The notes under the pieces are model-generated. The model saw only the letters and a program-made list of their open reading frames with translations. It had not been told where the DNA came from and did not search any database. The position numbers were made by a program, and so were the translations under genes. From Naumovozyma dairenensis CBS 421 (taxonomy: Eukaryota; Ascomycota; Saccharomycetes; Saccharomycetales; Saccharomycetaceae), in NCBI RefSeq assembly GCF_000227115.2, contig NC_016488.1, positions 186,001-250,000 of the forward strand: a DNA stretch of 64,000 bases, read 5' to 3'. Below are positions 1-11,600 of this stretch, one piece after another; position 1 is the first letter of the stretch; every line of letters starts with the position of its first letter.

Positions 1-1
1 C

Positions 2-2014
2 AATTTCCTTTTCCAAAATCCTAAAGAATTACTGACATATGTCACTACTGTTGATAGAATTGATTCTCCCAAGAGGAAGGGCCAACATGATGTAGATGTC
101 ATTTATTTATTAAAACCAACTAAATTCAATATCAACTGTATTGATGCTGATTTCCAAAGTAGACCATCCAAATATAGAAAGGCACACATTAGATTCTTCC
201 CTACTTTTGAAAGATACTTAATTAATTTTTTCCAATCCAAAAGGTACATCCAAGAACGTCTTTCGACAATGGACGAAGCTAGAATTGCATTCATCCCAAA
301 AGAAAAACAGTTTTTCCAGACGTTAGACATTGATAAACCATTACAACTTTTCTTTAATAAGAATTGTACAGATCTAATTGAGAAAAATATTCAAAAGACA
401 ATAAAATCATTATTAAACATTTGTATCATTACAGGAGAATATCCAATAATTAGATATTCAGAGCCATCAGAAGAACAAATGACGTTAACGCCGCCCACGA
501 AGTTGGCAGGGAAATTAGCTAAAGAATTCCAATTAGTTTTAGACTCATACGCGAGAGATCATGAGGATTTCCCACCTCAGTCTGATAGACCAAGATCCAT
601 TATGATTATTACTGATAGGACTTTGGACCCATTTAGTCCCATATTACATGATTTTAACTATCAAGCCATGGTTTATGATGTAATACAGGATGTGGATCCT
701 AGAACTGATGTGTATCACTATAAAGCTGAAAATGAATTGGGGGAATTTGAAGAGAAATCATCAAAATTAATTGATATACAAGATCCTGATTGGGTTGAAT
801 TGAAATATCAACATATCGTTGATGCTAATGATTATCTTTCCGGGAAAATTAAAGAGATGATTGCTAAAAATCCATTGTTAGTTGATAGACAAAATGTTAA
901 GAACACCACTGATTTACTAAGTGTTGTGGCACATTTAAAGGATTTTGATGAAGAAAGGAGAAGATTGATTTTACATAGGACATTAATTGATTCATGTTTG
1001 ACAATTAATAAAGATAGAAGATTAGCAGAATTAGCTGAAGTGGAACAAAATTTAGCTGGTTTTGGTATGGATATGGATGGCGAAAAATGTAAACATATAA
1101 TTGATACACTTTTAGAAGTATTAATGACAAAAGAAGCTAACATAACAGATAAGGTTAGATATATAATGGCTTATGCATTATACAGAGGAGGAATCATTGA
1201 GGACGATTTTGTTAAATTATTAGCCTTTATTGGTGTCGAAGTAGAACATGAATATTTCAAACATTTTATGATTTTGTTCAAAAATTATGAACTTATTGGG
1301 TTCAAATTAATGAAAGATAAACCAAAAGATAAACCATTTAAAAAAGTGTGGTTTCATGATACCATTGTTAAAGATCCTTCCATTTATACAACTTCAAGAT
1401 ACATTACTGCATCGGGGAATATTCTATCAAAAGTCATTACTAACCCGTTATTACTCGATGAGCTTCAATTCCCATACGTGAAGGATAAACCTATTCAATT
1501 GTTAGATGAAGAGGAAAAAGAAATGGTAGGTGCATCTGCCACGGCATACAATTCCGCATCCTTGAGAAACCCTCGCCATAAGGCATCATGGACTAGAAAT
1601 AATGTATCTCAAAAAGAAAATATTCCAAGGCAGAGGTTTTTTTATTATGTGCTAGGTGGTATTACCTATCCGGAAATTAAATCAGCATATGATCAATCTA
1701 ATTTTAAAAACAAAGATGTTTTCATTGGAAGTGATGGTATCATTACACCGTTGGCATATATGAGAAGTATAGAATTCTTGACCAAACCTAGAGAAGCATT
1801 GAATCTGAAAGATGATGAAAAGGAGGTGGAAAAAATACCGGATTTCATATTAGGCTCAGAATCAGCAATCTCTAAACCAGTTTCTCATGTTCATCTGCGT
1901 AGTAGAAATGCTCCAATATCGAAACCACAGGCACCTGCTATGGAAGCTTCACCTGAGAAGAAGAAGAAAAAGCATCATAAATTCACAAGTTTTTTAAGAT
2001 CAAAAGATAAATAA
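2..2014 (+). CDS. SEC1: Sec1/Munc18-family exocytosis protein, 5' partial
   Basis: The reading frame is open from base 2, so the true start lies left of the window; 670 codons remain against about 724 residues in S. cerevisiae Sec1, so roughly 50 N-terminal residues are missing. The protein contains Sec1-like segments such as VDVIYLLKPTKFNI, RPSKYRKAHIRFFP and IITDRTLDPFSPILHDFNYQAM. It ends in a lysine-rich tail (KKKKKHHKFTSFLRSKDK). Sec1 binds assembled SNARE complexes at the plasma membrane and promotes exocytic vesicle fusion. The neighbours CWC15 and NBP2 are those of YDR164C. The first ATG inside the window (269) is internal and should not be taken as the start. Confidence 0.95.
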   Translation, partial: NFLFQNPKELLTYVTTVDRIDSPKRKGQHDVDVIYLLKPTKFNINCIDADFQSRPSKYRKAHIRFFPTFERYLINFFQSKRYIQERLSTMDEARIAFIPKEKQFFQTLDIDKPLQLFFNKNCTDLIEKNIQKTIKSLLNICIITGEYPIIRYSEPSEEQMTLTPPTKLAGKLAKEFQLVLDSYARDHEDFPPQSDRPRSIMIITDRTLDPFSPILHDFNYQAMVYDVIQDVDPRTDVYHYKAENELGEFEEKSSKLIDIQDPDWVELKYQHIVDANDYLSGKIKEMIAKNPLLVDRQNVKNTTDLLSVVAHLKDFDEERRRLILHRTLIDSCLTINKDRRLAELAEVEQNLAGFGMDMDGEKCKHIIDTLLEVLMTKEANITDKVRYIMAYALYRGGIIEDDFVKLLAFIGVEVEHEYFKHFMILFKNYELIGFKLMKDKPKDKPFKKVWFHDTIVKDPSIYTTSRYITASGNILSKVITNPLLLDELQFPYVKDKPIQLLDEEEKEMVGASATAYNSASLRNPRHKASWTRNNVSQKENIPRQRFFYYVLGGITYPEIKSAYDQSNFKNKDVFIGSDGIITPLAYMRSIEFLTKPREALNLKDDEKEVEKIPDFILGSESAISKPVSHVHLRSRNAPISKPQAPAMEASPEKKKKKHHKFTSFLRSKDK

Positions 2015-2365
2015 GGAAAAAACAGTTTAATCCTATGGGGGTTCTTTTCTTATCGAGAAAAGTTACTAAGGATATAAATGATGATAATGAATATATAAAT
2101 ATAGACAAATTAAAAATGAAAAAGATAAAGTTAACTAAAACTTTATATCGCTGTGTATACAGCTATAATGCATATATAGCTTCCAGATTGCTGCGGCCTC
2201 TGGGTACAAAAACTTGCCCTTTTAAATAGAGACGACTAACTACTTGCCAAGGGAAGGACTTTGCAGGTATTCCTGTTTGTCCAGACGACATTGGACACCT
2301 AAACTGTATTTGAAAAGTTTATCATTTTTCTGCTGCACCTTCATAATGGTGAAAATACGAAGTTC
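2015..2365. other. Convergent 3' intergenic region SEC1/CWC15
   Basis: Holds the 3' ends of SEC1 (+) and CWC15 (-). A 64-codon open frame at 2035-2229 has no recognisable product. I see no RNA gene or repeat. Confidence 0.6.
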
Positions 2366-2905
2366 TCATTTAACAAATTTATGAAGGAAATCTTGATGGT
2401 ATTTAGACTTTGTAAGATTGTTAACATATGTACGCTTCTTATTTTCGGTAGATTTTACTACCTTCTTCCTCGAAAACGTCGTCTTTGTTCTCCATGCATC
2501 CACTTTGACTGGCCCGGCAGGTACATCACCACTAGGTACTGTGCTATTTATCATCTCCTCTTTTTTATCTTGTGGTGGTAACATGGTAGAACCAATCCTA
2601 CTTCCATCGCTCTCAATAGTTAAATTGGTCTGGGTATTGCCATCTTTTTCCCCATCAGCACCACTATTCTTTACGTTTTCCACATACAAATTTCTTGCAT
2701 CGACAAATCCATCTTCATTCACTTTACTCCTGATACCATAATCCTTTTCCTGTTCAGAACTGTCAACTTTCTTCTTAGTATTTGAACGAATCTTCAACGT
2801 CTTGTGACCAGGCAGTAATCTGGCATGTTGTATGGAAGTTGGTGTATAAGCAGCACTTTTCCCACCGTTCCTTGCTTCTAATTGTGGTCTATGTGAAGTA
2901 GTCAT
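2366..2905 (-). CDS. CWC15: Pre-mRNA splicing factor Cwc15
   Basis: The 179-residue product begins MTTSHRPQLEARNGGKSAAY and continues with HARLLPGHKTLK, the hallmark N-terminus of the Cwc15/AD-002 family. It ends in TKSKYHQDFLHKFVK, close to the S. cerevisiae C-terminus. The middle is acidic, serine-rich and poorly conserved, as usual for the family. Cwc15 is a component of the Prp19 (NTC)-associated spliceosome in the nucleus. Length matches the family (175 in S. cerevisiae). It is divergently transcribed from NBP2, as YDR163W is from YDR162C. The start is fixed by the conserved MTTSHRPQLEAR. Confidence 0.93.
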   Translation of the reverse strand: MTTSHRPQLEARNGGKSAAYTPTSIQHARLLPGHKTLKIRSNTKKKVDSSEQEKDYGIRSKVNEDGFVDARNLYVENVKNSGADGEKDGNTQTNLTIESDGSRIGSTMLPPQDKKEEMINSTVPSGDVPAGPVKVDAWRTKTTFSRKKVVKSTENKKRTYVNNLTKSKYHQDFLHKFVK

Positions 2906-3220
2906 GAATAACCGTCCTTGATAATTTTGCGAATATCACTGATCTCTCAACCTTTAGTCTCTTTTGATACTTTCTTCCAACCTTTTGAAGTTATCTGTTC
3001 TTACTCAAATAATCAAAATTTCATTTCGTATCGGAACATTTCTTTTTGAAACATCTATTAAAGGAACAAAAACCCAAAAAGTGAGAGAACAGGAACTGAA
3101 CTGAACTGAACTGAACTGTAGAGCATCAAGCAGAAACAAAATAATACTATATTACAGTCAAGTGATCAACCACGCAAGATATACACCTTTACCCAAAATT
3201 TTTATAACAAAAAATCGGAT
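2906..3220. other. Divergent promoter CWC15/NBP2
   Basis: Shared upstream region of two divergent genes. The only distinct sequence I see is the GAACT pentanucleotide run at 3093-3117. Confidence 0.6.
3093..3117. repeat. GAACT pentanucleotide microsatellite, five perfect copies
   Basis: Five exact tandem GAACT units lie about 100 bp upstream of the NBP2 start, probably in its promoter or 5' UTR. Copy number of such runs is likely to vary between strains. Confidence 0.9.
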
Positions 3221-3958
3221 ATGAGCCATTCCAAAAATGAAAGTTTAACGACAATAGTACCAGATCATCCTACTGAAAACCAATGGAAACCACAACAACA
3301 ACCGAGTAGACAGTCGCTAAACGCATCAATACATGAAGAAGACGAGACTTCAACGATAGGATACATATCAATAAAAGATTATGCGTATCCGGAAGATAAT
3401 TCTTTACACTACGGTTATTTCGAGGAAGAGGAAGATGACAATGAAAGTGAAGAGGATGCTTCTAGGATATATAGTGACGATGATGATACAGCAAACCATC
3501 GACAAAGTATAGTCCTCCCTAAGGACTATGTAGTGAATCAATGGGCTGTTGCATTGTACGATTTCGAACCAGAGAATGATAATGAATTAGGGTTAAAAGA
3601 GAATGATATCGTGTTTATAAGTTATAAACATGGTCAAGGTTGGTTGGTGGCAGAAAATGAGAAAAGAACACAAACTGGCCTTGTCCCCGAAGAATATGTT
3701 TCATATCTAGAGTCTGGAGAGGAAGACGTTGCAGCAACGAACGGTAGAACGGAGGAACAAGATGATGATCCCGCTCGACCTTTCTACTTGACGCACATGA
3801 TAACACAAGGTGTGCAATTACCGCCTGCAGATGCTGAACAAGAACAAATAGATGATATAAAGTATGATAATAATGTCAATGAAGATGATGATGAATGGGA
3901 AGATGTTGATCAACTTGAAAACAATATTAATGAGAAACTGAATATTTCCACAGAGTAA
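3221..3958 (+). CDS. NBP2: SH3-domain adaptor Nbp2
   Basis: The product has 245 residues (about 236 in S. cerevisiae). A single SH3 domain occupies roughly residues 105-165, with ALYDFEPENDNELGL, the WLVAEN core and the GLVPEEYVSYLE end. The flanks are strongly acidic (EEEEDDNESEEDASRIYSDDDD; DEDDDEWEDVDQ). In S. cerevisiae Nbp2 brings the phosphatase Ptc1 to MAP kinase pathways (HOG, cell wall integrity) and binds Bck1 and other PxxP proteins. Its place between CWC15 and ACL4 matches YDR162C. Confidence 0.93.
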   Translation: MSHSKNESLTTIVPDHPTENQWKPQQQPSRQSLNASIHEEDETSTIGYISIKDYAYPEDNSLHYGYFEEEEDDNESEEDASRIYSDDDDTANHRQSIVLPKDYVVNQWAVALYDFEPENDNELGLKENDIVFISYKHGQGWLVAENEKRTQTGLVPEEYVSYLESGEEDVAATNGRTEEQDDDPARPFYLTHMITQGVQLPPADAEQEQIDDIKYDNNVNEDDDEWEDVDQLENNINEKLNISTE

Positions 3959-4211
3959 TCGGCTCTCTTCAACAGATGGACATTTCAAGAACGCTCCAAT
4001 AGAGAAAGTTACCGGACAGTACGGTAATGGAAGAACGATAACCGTTTAAGAAATATATTTTCGATAGCTTAATTTATTTACGTATTTTTCCTGCATATGT
4101 ATTTTGTCATCCTCTAAAAAAAGTTATAGGTTTCTTTTAGACAAAGTAAAATAGGTAAATAAAAGCGTGCATTTTTTTTCTACTAGTCAATTATTTATAT
4201 TTTTCTTCTGC

Positions 4212-5366
4212 TCAATCTTCCTCATCAGAAATATCACTTAATGCAACATTCAGGTCTTCTTCACCTTCCAACTTCTCTCCCTTTCTCAATTTTTGTAATT
4301 CTTTTGCTTCAATACTACCTCCCAATTCTGATAACAATGCGTTTGTACCTTGAACAATTTCTTGTGATATCTCGTCATTTGGATCGCAAAGTTTACCAAT
4401 ATTCTCAGCAAAACTCAATGCTATACGAGCTTCACTAATGTTTTCACTTATTGAAGTGTCATTCAAATCTAACGGTAGTTCTTGGATATGTTGATTTAAT
4501 TCATTCATAGTTTCTGGAGAAAGATTTGCTGATGGATTGGTTTTTTTGAAAACTTCCACTTTACTAATCAAATAGAAAGTAAAACCTTCTAAATAATAAG
4601 CTTCTAAATTATCTTCATCAATTTCCTTAACGGCTCCAACTACTTTAAGAGCAATATCATATAGACCCACTTCTATACACATTTTGGCCAAACCTAACAA
4701 TGGTTGTAATAATTCCACATATTCTCCATTAAGCGCGACATCATCATGCTCTATGTTATCTTGTCCAATTGCTTGCTTTTTCGCTTCAAATAAATTCCAT
4801 GATTGGCCAAAAGCTTCACACGCTTCTGAATACCTTTGTTGCGAAATTCGAATAGAACCTAAAGTCAACCAACCTTCAGGCGATTTATTTTCAGAAATCT
4901 CCATCACTTTGCCAATCAATTCTTCACATTGCTCTTCAGCGTTTGGTTCCATACACAAATCAGTCATCCAAATTTCAATCATAGATAAAAGTCCACTAAC
5001 AATTTTAGAAGTTTGTTCTTGTGTCAATGTATCCCCTGCTATCGTTGATATATTTTCAATACCTTTAGCTAATATGTTAATACCATCTTGGCCACCTGTA
5101 ATTTGACCTAATGTGAAAAATTTACTGGCTCCACCAACAGTCCCATTGGGATCTAATTCACATGATTGAGATAATAATGGATACGCCTTATCAACTTGAC
5201 CATTTTCTAAATATGCATCAGCAAATGTTTCTAAAAGAATCACATTGGAAGAGTTCTCTGATTTTAATGATTTCTTGAATGGTTTCAAAATTTTTAAAGC
5301 TTTCTTGGCATTGTTCCCAGATAAAGCTTCCTTAGCTTGTTCAATTGCTGTTTGAAGATCGCTCAT
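4212..5366 (-). CDS. ACL4: Ribosomal protein L4 assembly chaperone Acl4 (TPR protein)
   Basis: The 384-residue protein is made mostly of helical tetratricopeptide-like repeats, for example [37 protein letters not shown] and [21 protein letters not shown]. It ends in an acidic tail ([18 protein letters not shown]). Length and position equal YDR161W (387 residues). Acl4 binds newly made Rpl4 and escorts it to the nucleus for 60S assembly. Its promoter carries a PAC box and RRPE-like repeats, as expected for a ribosome-biogenesis gene. An older description of the YDR161W protein linked it to protein phosphatase 2C, but the chaperone role is better established. Confidence 0.92.
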   Translation of the reverse strand: MSDLQTAIEQAKEALSGNNAKKALKILKPFKKSLKSENSSNVILLETFADAYLENGQVDKAYPLLSQSCELDPNGTVGGASKFFTLGQITGGQDGINILAKGIENISTIAGDTLTQEQTSKIVSGLLSMIEIWMTDLCMEPNAEEQCEELIGKVMEISENKSPEGWLTLGSIRISQQRYSEACEAFGQSWNLFEAKKQAIGQDNIEHDDVALNGEYVELLQPLLGLAKMCIEVGLYDIALKVVGAVKEIDEDNLEAYYLEGFTFYLISKVEVFKKTNPSANLSPETMNELNQHIQELPLDLNDTSISENISEARIALSFAENIGKLCDPNDEISQEIVQGTNALLSELGGSIEAKELQKLRKGEKLEGEEDLNVALSDISDEED

Positions 5367-5678
5367 TTTAGTTTTTATATTATTTTTTTCGTTTTAAACT
5401 TATTATTCTATACTATATTCAAGTGTTATATGCTAAGTGATTGAGTGACATTTGCTCGAGAATTATCAAAGCTTTAAATCTAAATCATCAATTTACTTAA
5501 TCGTAAATAATTGAAACTACTTCAATTTTTCAATTTTTCAGCTCATCGCCATTAATAATTTTTCGCCAAAAAAAAAAAAAAAAAATTAAATAAACATTTC
5601 GTCTGTCGTTATGATAATACCGATTCTATTTATATTAAAAAATGTGATAATAGGTAATTCGGTGTGTTCTGGAAAAAG
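5367..5678. other. Intergenic: ACL4 promoter and SSY1 3' region
   Basis: Contains the ACL4 upstream elements at 5526-5549 and an uninterrupted A-run near 5569-5584. No other gene is visible. Confidence 0.6.
5526..5549 (-). promoter_or_regulatory. PAC box plus RRPE-like repeats upstream of ACL4
   Basis: On the minus strand the sequence reads GCGATGAGC (5549-5541), a perfect PAC element, followed by two copies of TGAAAAATT. It lies 160-185 nt upstream of the ACL4 start. PAC (bound by Dot6/Tod6) and RRPE (Stb3) are the paired motifs of ribosome-biogenesis promoters in S. cerevisiae; their use here is inferred. Confidence 0.7.
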
Positions 5679-8192
5679 TTAATACAACCAACTCACTAGT
5701 TTCTTAAAGCTTGCCATATAAGGTCCAGCATACTCGTTATCTTCATTCCAAGTGATCCTATCCATTTCACGTCTTCCGGTATCCATATCTAATTGGTCTA
5801 ATCTCTCAATCTTGGACGTCCCAATAATCTTATAACCCAAGTAAAACACAATAAATAACATTAACCCACCATACGCGGAAAAGAAGGATCTAGTACTCCA
5901 AAACTTATTAAGGAAATTAGTAAATCCCATAAATATCACAAAAAATAAACATCCAAATAATCCATAGAAGGATAAATACGGTTGGAAAGGTGATTTATAC
6001 GGATATGATTTATCATTCCTTGAAATTATATCTTGCCTACATTTTAGAGCATAATAGAATCGTAGAAAGGATGCGTTTAACCCCATCCAGATGATAGAGG
6101 TACTTGCGCTCGATATATTAATTAGAATGTCGAAGTTTTGTGTAGATTTAGCATCGACTGCCAAATAGGCAATGATCGAGAATATACCTGAAAATAATAC
6201 AGCAACATATGGCACCCCTCTTTTAGTACAAGTTTGGAAAATTAATGGTGCTTTTCGTTGTATGGACATAGCATATATCGTTCTTGAAGAGTTGAAGAGA
6301 GAAGCTATTCCTGCAGTTGACGTGAAAAACACTAAAATAGCATTAAATCCAGCTGCAAATGTACAAAGACCAAAGCTTTGTAATGCCAGGACCCATGGAC
6401 TTGAATATCCAGTCTGTCTACTTCCTGTCTCAACTTTTGAATATAGGCCAACATCACACGAATAGTTTAATTGCCAATCTGTACCTATACCATGGACTGC
6501 TGCTTTATAACGACTGACTGCACTTTCAGGGAAATATGATTCTAATCGTGGGTCTCCACTATAAATATTTATTCCAACAGCAAATATTGCAAACATATAA
6601 ACCGTTAGAACAACTGAGAAAGTTCTCTTAATAGATGAAGGAATCGTCTTTCTTGGGTTTATAGCTTCACCACTAGCCATGAAGGTCATCTCAACACCAC
6701 TGAAGGCAAAAGTAGATATAAGCATCACTAAAATAATCGCAAGAAATCTGCCTGTGCTCCCTGATATACCGTTTTTACTCCCGGTGCCTGCATCTAGTAA
6801 ATCAAATGTAGGTCGAAACAATCCATATGTTAAATTTCCAGTGGATTTCGATGAATCCCAAAATCTGAATCCAACTTGTTCATGTATATCTTTCCCGTGC
6901 CCAGCATTTAAAATCACCATAACGAAAATGATAATAATCGTTATGAAAATTTTTATAAGACCAACAATATAAACAACCTCTCCCATGAATCTGACATCAA
7001 GCAAATTTATAACGATCGAGAATAATGAAAACAATGTAACAAATCCAGCAATGGCTCCTCTTGATAAGTTTTGGTAATAACTAAGATAAAATGTACTTGA
7101 CGCTACCTCTGCCGGGAGTGCGAGCATACATGAGAACCAATAAGTCCATCCTAAGGCAAATCCAAATGCATCTTCCACGAACCTTGAAGCTAAGCCAGAA
7201 AATCCAGATGCAACTGGAATAAGAGTAGATAACTCAGTAAATGATAACAAAGTAGCCAAAACTATACTTCCCGACAAAATAAATCCTACTAAAGTTCCAA
7301 ATGGACCAGCTGCTGAAAATGCTTTACCTGATGTTAGAAAGAAACCTACACTAAAACAGGTTCCAATAGATAACATCTGTATATGTCGTACTTTCAATGA
7401 TCTACGTATATGGTTTTTCCCACCTTTTGATTTATCAAACAGTTTCTCTAAATCAAAGCCAAGCATTTTATGTGGTTCTCTCGTTTCGTTGGAATGATCA
7501 GTAGTAATTGAAAGAGCTGGTGTCTCCTCTTTCGTAGTGTTATCTATGCCTTCATCAATTGCCATATTCCTATAACTTGTATTGTCTATAACCCTTGTCA
7601 TAGACGAATTCGAGTTTTGTTCATTTTTATGGTTAGACATTTTTATCATTCCCTTCGTTTCATGATGGTGAAATGATTTGGAAAAAAAGTTCTTCACATT
7701 AAGCTTCCAGTTAAAATTGGGACTATGCTTCCCAGAAACTGGTGTATCAGTAGTGGCTATGTAGTTATCTTGCAATATATCTTCACTTATTACTTCAATG
7801 TTCCCATTGTTATTTTTCCGAAGCATTGTTTCCAGTTTATTCCTTAATTCATATTCTTTTTCTACCTTCGCATTATAATATTGAAAATCTTCTCTTAGAT
7901 TAGGACTATTCGAAAGTTGCCCATTATTTGCCTTCTTTTGATCATATCGATCACTCACATAAAATCTTTGATTCCTCAATTCTTCATGAGAGTTGTCAAT
8001 GTCATTCCATCCTTCTTCATCAATAATACTTCTTAATATAGCTGTGTCAATGGTATTTACTACGCTGATATGATCTTCATCGTTGTGGTTCACGTCATCT
8101 TGTGAAACATGTAAATGTTCATTATCTGATTTAATCGGCTGGATATTGTTCCTTCCTGGAAAAAGACCATATAATGGACTTTTCGATTCCAT
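5679..8192 (-). CDS. SSY1: Amino-acid sensor Ssy1 (transporter-like SPS component)
   Basis: The 837-residue protein (852 in S. cerevisiae) has a hydrophilic N-terminal extension of about 270 residues before a yeast amino-acid permease core that begins near SLKVRHIQMLSIGTCFSVGF. About twelve hydrophobic segments follow. A long N-terminal domain and a long extracellular loop (around GDPRLESYFPESAVSRYK) mark Ssy1 as distinct from ordinary permeases. Ssy1 senses external amino acids at the plasma membrane and, with Ptr3 and Ssy5, triggers cleavage of Stp1/Stp2. The position between ACL4 and SAC3 matches YDR160W. Confidence 0.93.
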   Translation of the reverse strand: MESKSPLYGLFPGRNNIQPIKSDNEHLHVSQDDVNHNDEDHISVVNTIDTAILRSIIDEEGWNDIDNSHEELRNQRFYVSDRYDQKKANNGQLSNSPNLREDFQYYNAKVEKEYELRNKLETMLRKNNNGNIEVISEDILQDNYIATTDTPVSGKHSPNFNWKLNVKNFFSKSFHHHETKGMIKMSNHKNEQNSNSSMTRVIDNTSYRNMAIDEGIDNTTKEETPALSITTDHSNETREPHKMLGFDLEKLFDKSKGGKNHIRRSLKVRHIQMLSIGTCFSVGFFLTSGKAFSAAGPFGTLVGFILSGSIVLATLLSFTELSTLIPVASGFSGLASRFVEDAFGFALGWTYWFSCMLALPAEVASSTFYLSYYQNLSRGAIAGFVTLFSLFSIVINLLDVRFMGEVVYIVGLIKIFITIIIIFVMVILNAGHGKDIHEQVGFRFWDSSKSTGNLTYGLFRPTFDLLDAGTGSKNGISGSTGRFLAIILVMLISTFAFSGVEMTFMASGEAINPRKTIPSSIKRTFSVVLTVYMFAIFAVGINIYSGDPRLESYFPESAVSRYKAAVHGIGTDWQLNYSCDVGLYSKVETGSRQTGYSSPWVLALQSFGLCTFAAGFNAILVFFTSTAGIASLFNSSRTIYAMSIQRKAPLIFQTCTKRGVPYVAVLFSGIFSIIAYLAVDAKSTQNFDILINISSASTSIIWMGLNASFLRFYYALKCRQDIISRNDKSYPYKSPFQPYLSFYGLFGCLFFVIFMGFTNFLNKFWSTRSFFSAYGGLMLFIVFYLGYKIIGTSKIERLDQLDMDTGRREMDRITWNEDNEYAGPYMASFKKLVSWLY

Positions 8193-8613
8193 ATATACTT
8201 AAGAAAACAAATAGAACTGTTGTAGTTAAAAATAAACAGCCGCTTGTAAAGTGCGATAAAACATTTAGGATAAAACTGAAGATTTCGTTTTGTAGTCTTC
8301 TTTTCCTAGTTTTATTGAAGAAGTGTAGAAATCCTTTAAAGCTCATCAAGTTACTTTTATATTTATCGACAGCACCGTTTCGCGGAACAATGTCGAATAA
8401 ACTTTCAAAGACAATTAGAACAAAAATTTCCATAAACTTAATTTATTTCGGTCAATAGTACAATTTATACTAAAGAATGGAGTATATTTATACATAGCGC
8501 TCCAGTAATAATCATTATTGCATTATATTATAGTTAAAATATATATATATATATTTATTTAAATGTTTAATATGGGATTCTTTAGATTATCATATGTCTT
8601 TTTTTTGGTAGAA
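8193..8613. other. Intergenic: SSY1 promoter and SAC3 3' region
   Basis: AT-rich sequence with a short (AT)n run near 8540. A 94-codon open frame and the 100-codon frame overlapping the SSY1 start resemble no known protein. Confidence 0.5.
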
Positions 8614-11600
8614 TTATTGTCCATTGATTTTTTTCTTCACTGTTTCAATTAAAGACTTTAATTCTTGAAGGTTCTCTGGCAATGGGCTATTTTCGCCTTT
8701 TGATGGGGGTGCCAGATTATTTGGAGTTGCAATTGAATTAATTGGTGTTTGGAACATGTTCGGTTCAGGTACACCTGTAAATCTAGAAGATATCGAAGAA
8801 ACAGCCTTATGTTCAGTGATCATTCTTGTGATCGGGGTATGCTGGTCGTTACTAGAAGTATGGGGGAAGTTGGTACTATAACTTGGGGTACTTGGTGGTA
8901 AAAGCCCAGTAGAATTACTGATACGTCCGCCTCTTTTCCTAAATTTAACCGCCAAATGTGACGGTAAAGGTGGCGAGGATGAATTGAAAGTCAAGTTAGC
9001 AGATGGTGTCCTAAATTTTGGATGCTTAACTTCGGAGGATAAAATGGACAATTTTCTTTTTTGTACTTTTGGTGATGCCAATATATGACCCTTTAAATGA
9101 TTATACGTACCTTTGCTTTTATTCTCTATCTCGATTTGCTTATTGCGTTCCAATTTTAACATTGATCTCATTTTTTCAGTTGCAACCTTACTATTCGTAC
9201 CAATTAAAGATCGGTTATTTTTTAACATTTTAGTACGTTTACCTATTTCAGTGAGCTTATATTTGAAATTTTGTGAGCAAAAAACCAGTCCCCTTTCTAA
9301 CATTTTACATGGTGCATTATCTGTAACACGAACTAGGACTGATTCTTCAATGTTATTCCCGTAAATCTTCTTAATACGATCCAGTTTAAGATATTTGGAT
9401 ATTAAGTCATCCGCTAAAGGTGTTTCCGCAGATTCCCAATATAAAAATAATATATTGAAAGAAATATTATTATTCCGTGATAACATAGCCAACAGTTTAC
9501 TTAAATTTTCACCATCTTGCTTCAATTTCATCTCTAAGTCAAAGATTTCTGAATTTGTTACTCCTGTATTAAATACCAACAAATGTATGTCCTTCAAATG
9601 CGAACATGTATTTGCGTTATTCATACTCTTGAAAGTTAGGGTAGCGTTCCCGTCTTGTAGGGTTACTTCAGAACCAGGATCTTTCATACCAAATTTACTC
9701 AACAACCAAGAATTTGGGACTGATGACCAGTCAGTGGCATACAAAATCGTATCTAGTTTAGCTTTTTTATTGTCCGGTAAATTTTTAACCAAGTGAGAAA
9801 GGAATATATCCCTTAAATTAAGTGTCTTCCACAGATCCTCATTTTTCTGCTGTCTATTTGAAAATTTATTTGTTTCGTTTACCACTGGAGAAAATGTAAT
9901 GTTTCCTGCTATACTAGGTGACCTTAAAAAGGAAGAATTTATTCTCGTGGAGGGAGTGTTAATGATATGTTTTGCTCTTTTAAATATAGGAACACCTAAT
10001 TGTTTGCCCACTAAGGTGAGTTCCTTTTTCTTTTTTTCTACCGCTTGTTCCTCTTTTATTTTCTTCTTTAATACCTCGTTCCATTTCGCAAAACTTGTAC
10101 TTTTCAATCTCTGCTCTCTGTAAGTTTCTGCTTTAGAATCTAAATAAATCAGGAAAAGTCTTTCATGGAGAAATGCATGATAGAGATCTTCTGAAATGTT
10201 ATCAACAATAGCCTTTTTCTTATTTGTTTCATTAATGCATTTTTGTACTACAGTACCGACTAAGTTATGTACAACATTTTGAACTATTTCGCTTGTTAAT
10301 GCTTTACATGCCTGTTCTTTGATTTCCTTTTGCTTCATTTCCTTTTCTAGTGCTCTTTGTTTTAATAACTTTGCCTTTTCTTCTTGTTTTTGTTGTTGGT
10401 TTTGTTTATAAATCTTTTCTTCATCCTCTTCTTTTAACGGCACAATTCTAGGTTCATTTCCTAATGGCACAACATTCAGGGCAGGAGCCCTTGACATATT
10501 GTTTGTTTCGGTTGTTATTATTGGTTTACTAGTAGTACCTGTATCTAAATTGAAACTCGGTGGACTTTCTAAATTTATATTTCCCAAAGTGGATGATTGA
10601 AGATTAGTAGATGGAACGGCTGATATTAAGAATTCATCTTTTCTCAGCGTTGATAAGCTATCTGATTTTTGGAATGGTTGAGAAGATGTTAGGAAAAAGT
10701 TCTCTTTAGGTGGCAATTGTGTAGGTACTGCTTTAGAAGTAGTGGGCGCCTCATTGGCTACAATTGGTGTTATGAAGGCTGATGTGATTTGGGGAATATT
10801 ATCAATATTTGGTTTTCCAGAATTTATTAACTGAGAATATGTTACTCTATTAAGCTTTTTCTCAACACAGTCTAAGTAGCTTTGCTTCAATGGTTTCTTT
10901 TCAGGGATTTTATGTGAATGATGTGTTAACGATCTTAAGTCAAGTCCATTATCAACGACATTTATGGAATAGTAATCGCAAAATTCTAGTAATTCCTTTT
11001 CATCATTGAATACCAGAAGTTCTAGAAAATATGAGGTTGGAATTGGTTTATGTCTTTTATTCAGACATGGGGAGATTGCTTTCATAGCATAAAAACGCAC
11101 TTCAGTCAAGTACATTTGTAAAAATGAATTCATCAAGACAGGAACTTTATCAGATTTCATTAGTTGAAAAAATCTAGCGTATAGATTTAAACAATTCTCG
11201 GTCCTGATATAGCCTCTTTCAATGAAGTTGGAATTCGATATTATTCTTCTAAAACAAATGGCCAATTGAACGAGGTCATCTTGGAAAATATGATCTGGTA
11301 ATTCTTGGATATTTTTATCATACTGCGGATCTCTAACTTTACTTAGCAATGTATAAGCTCTAAATTCTGCTTCATTGGGACAAGTACCGCCACTATTTCT
11401 TACATCGTCATATATTTCTGACAAAGTAATTAATGATTTATGAAGTTGTTCTAGTTCTTGTTGTAAAGAAAACTCTACTGTAGATTTTGTCATAACATGT
11501 AATATCAATAAATGAATACGAACGATTCTTTCGTTACAATCCACAGCTTCAGGACCGCAATAATTTTGGTATGTGAAATCTTGTCGTATTGATCTCATTC

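Noticed and set aside
2035..2229. 64-codon frame after SEC1
   Set aside because: AT-driven frame in a convergent 3' region with no similarity to any protein I know.
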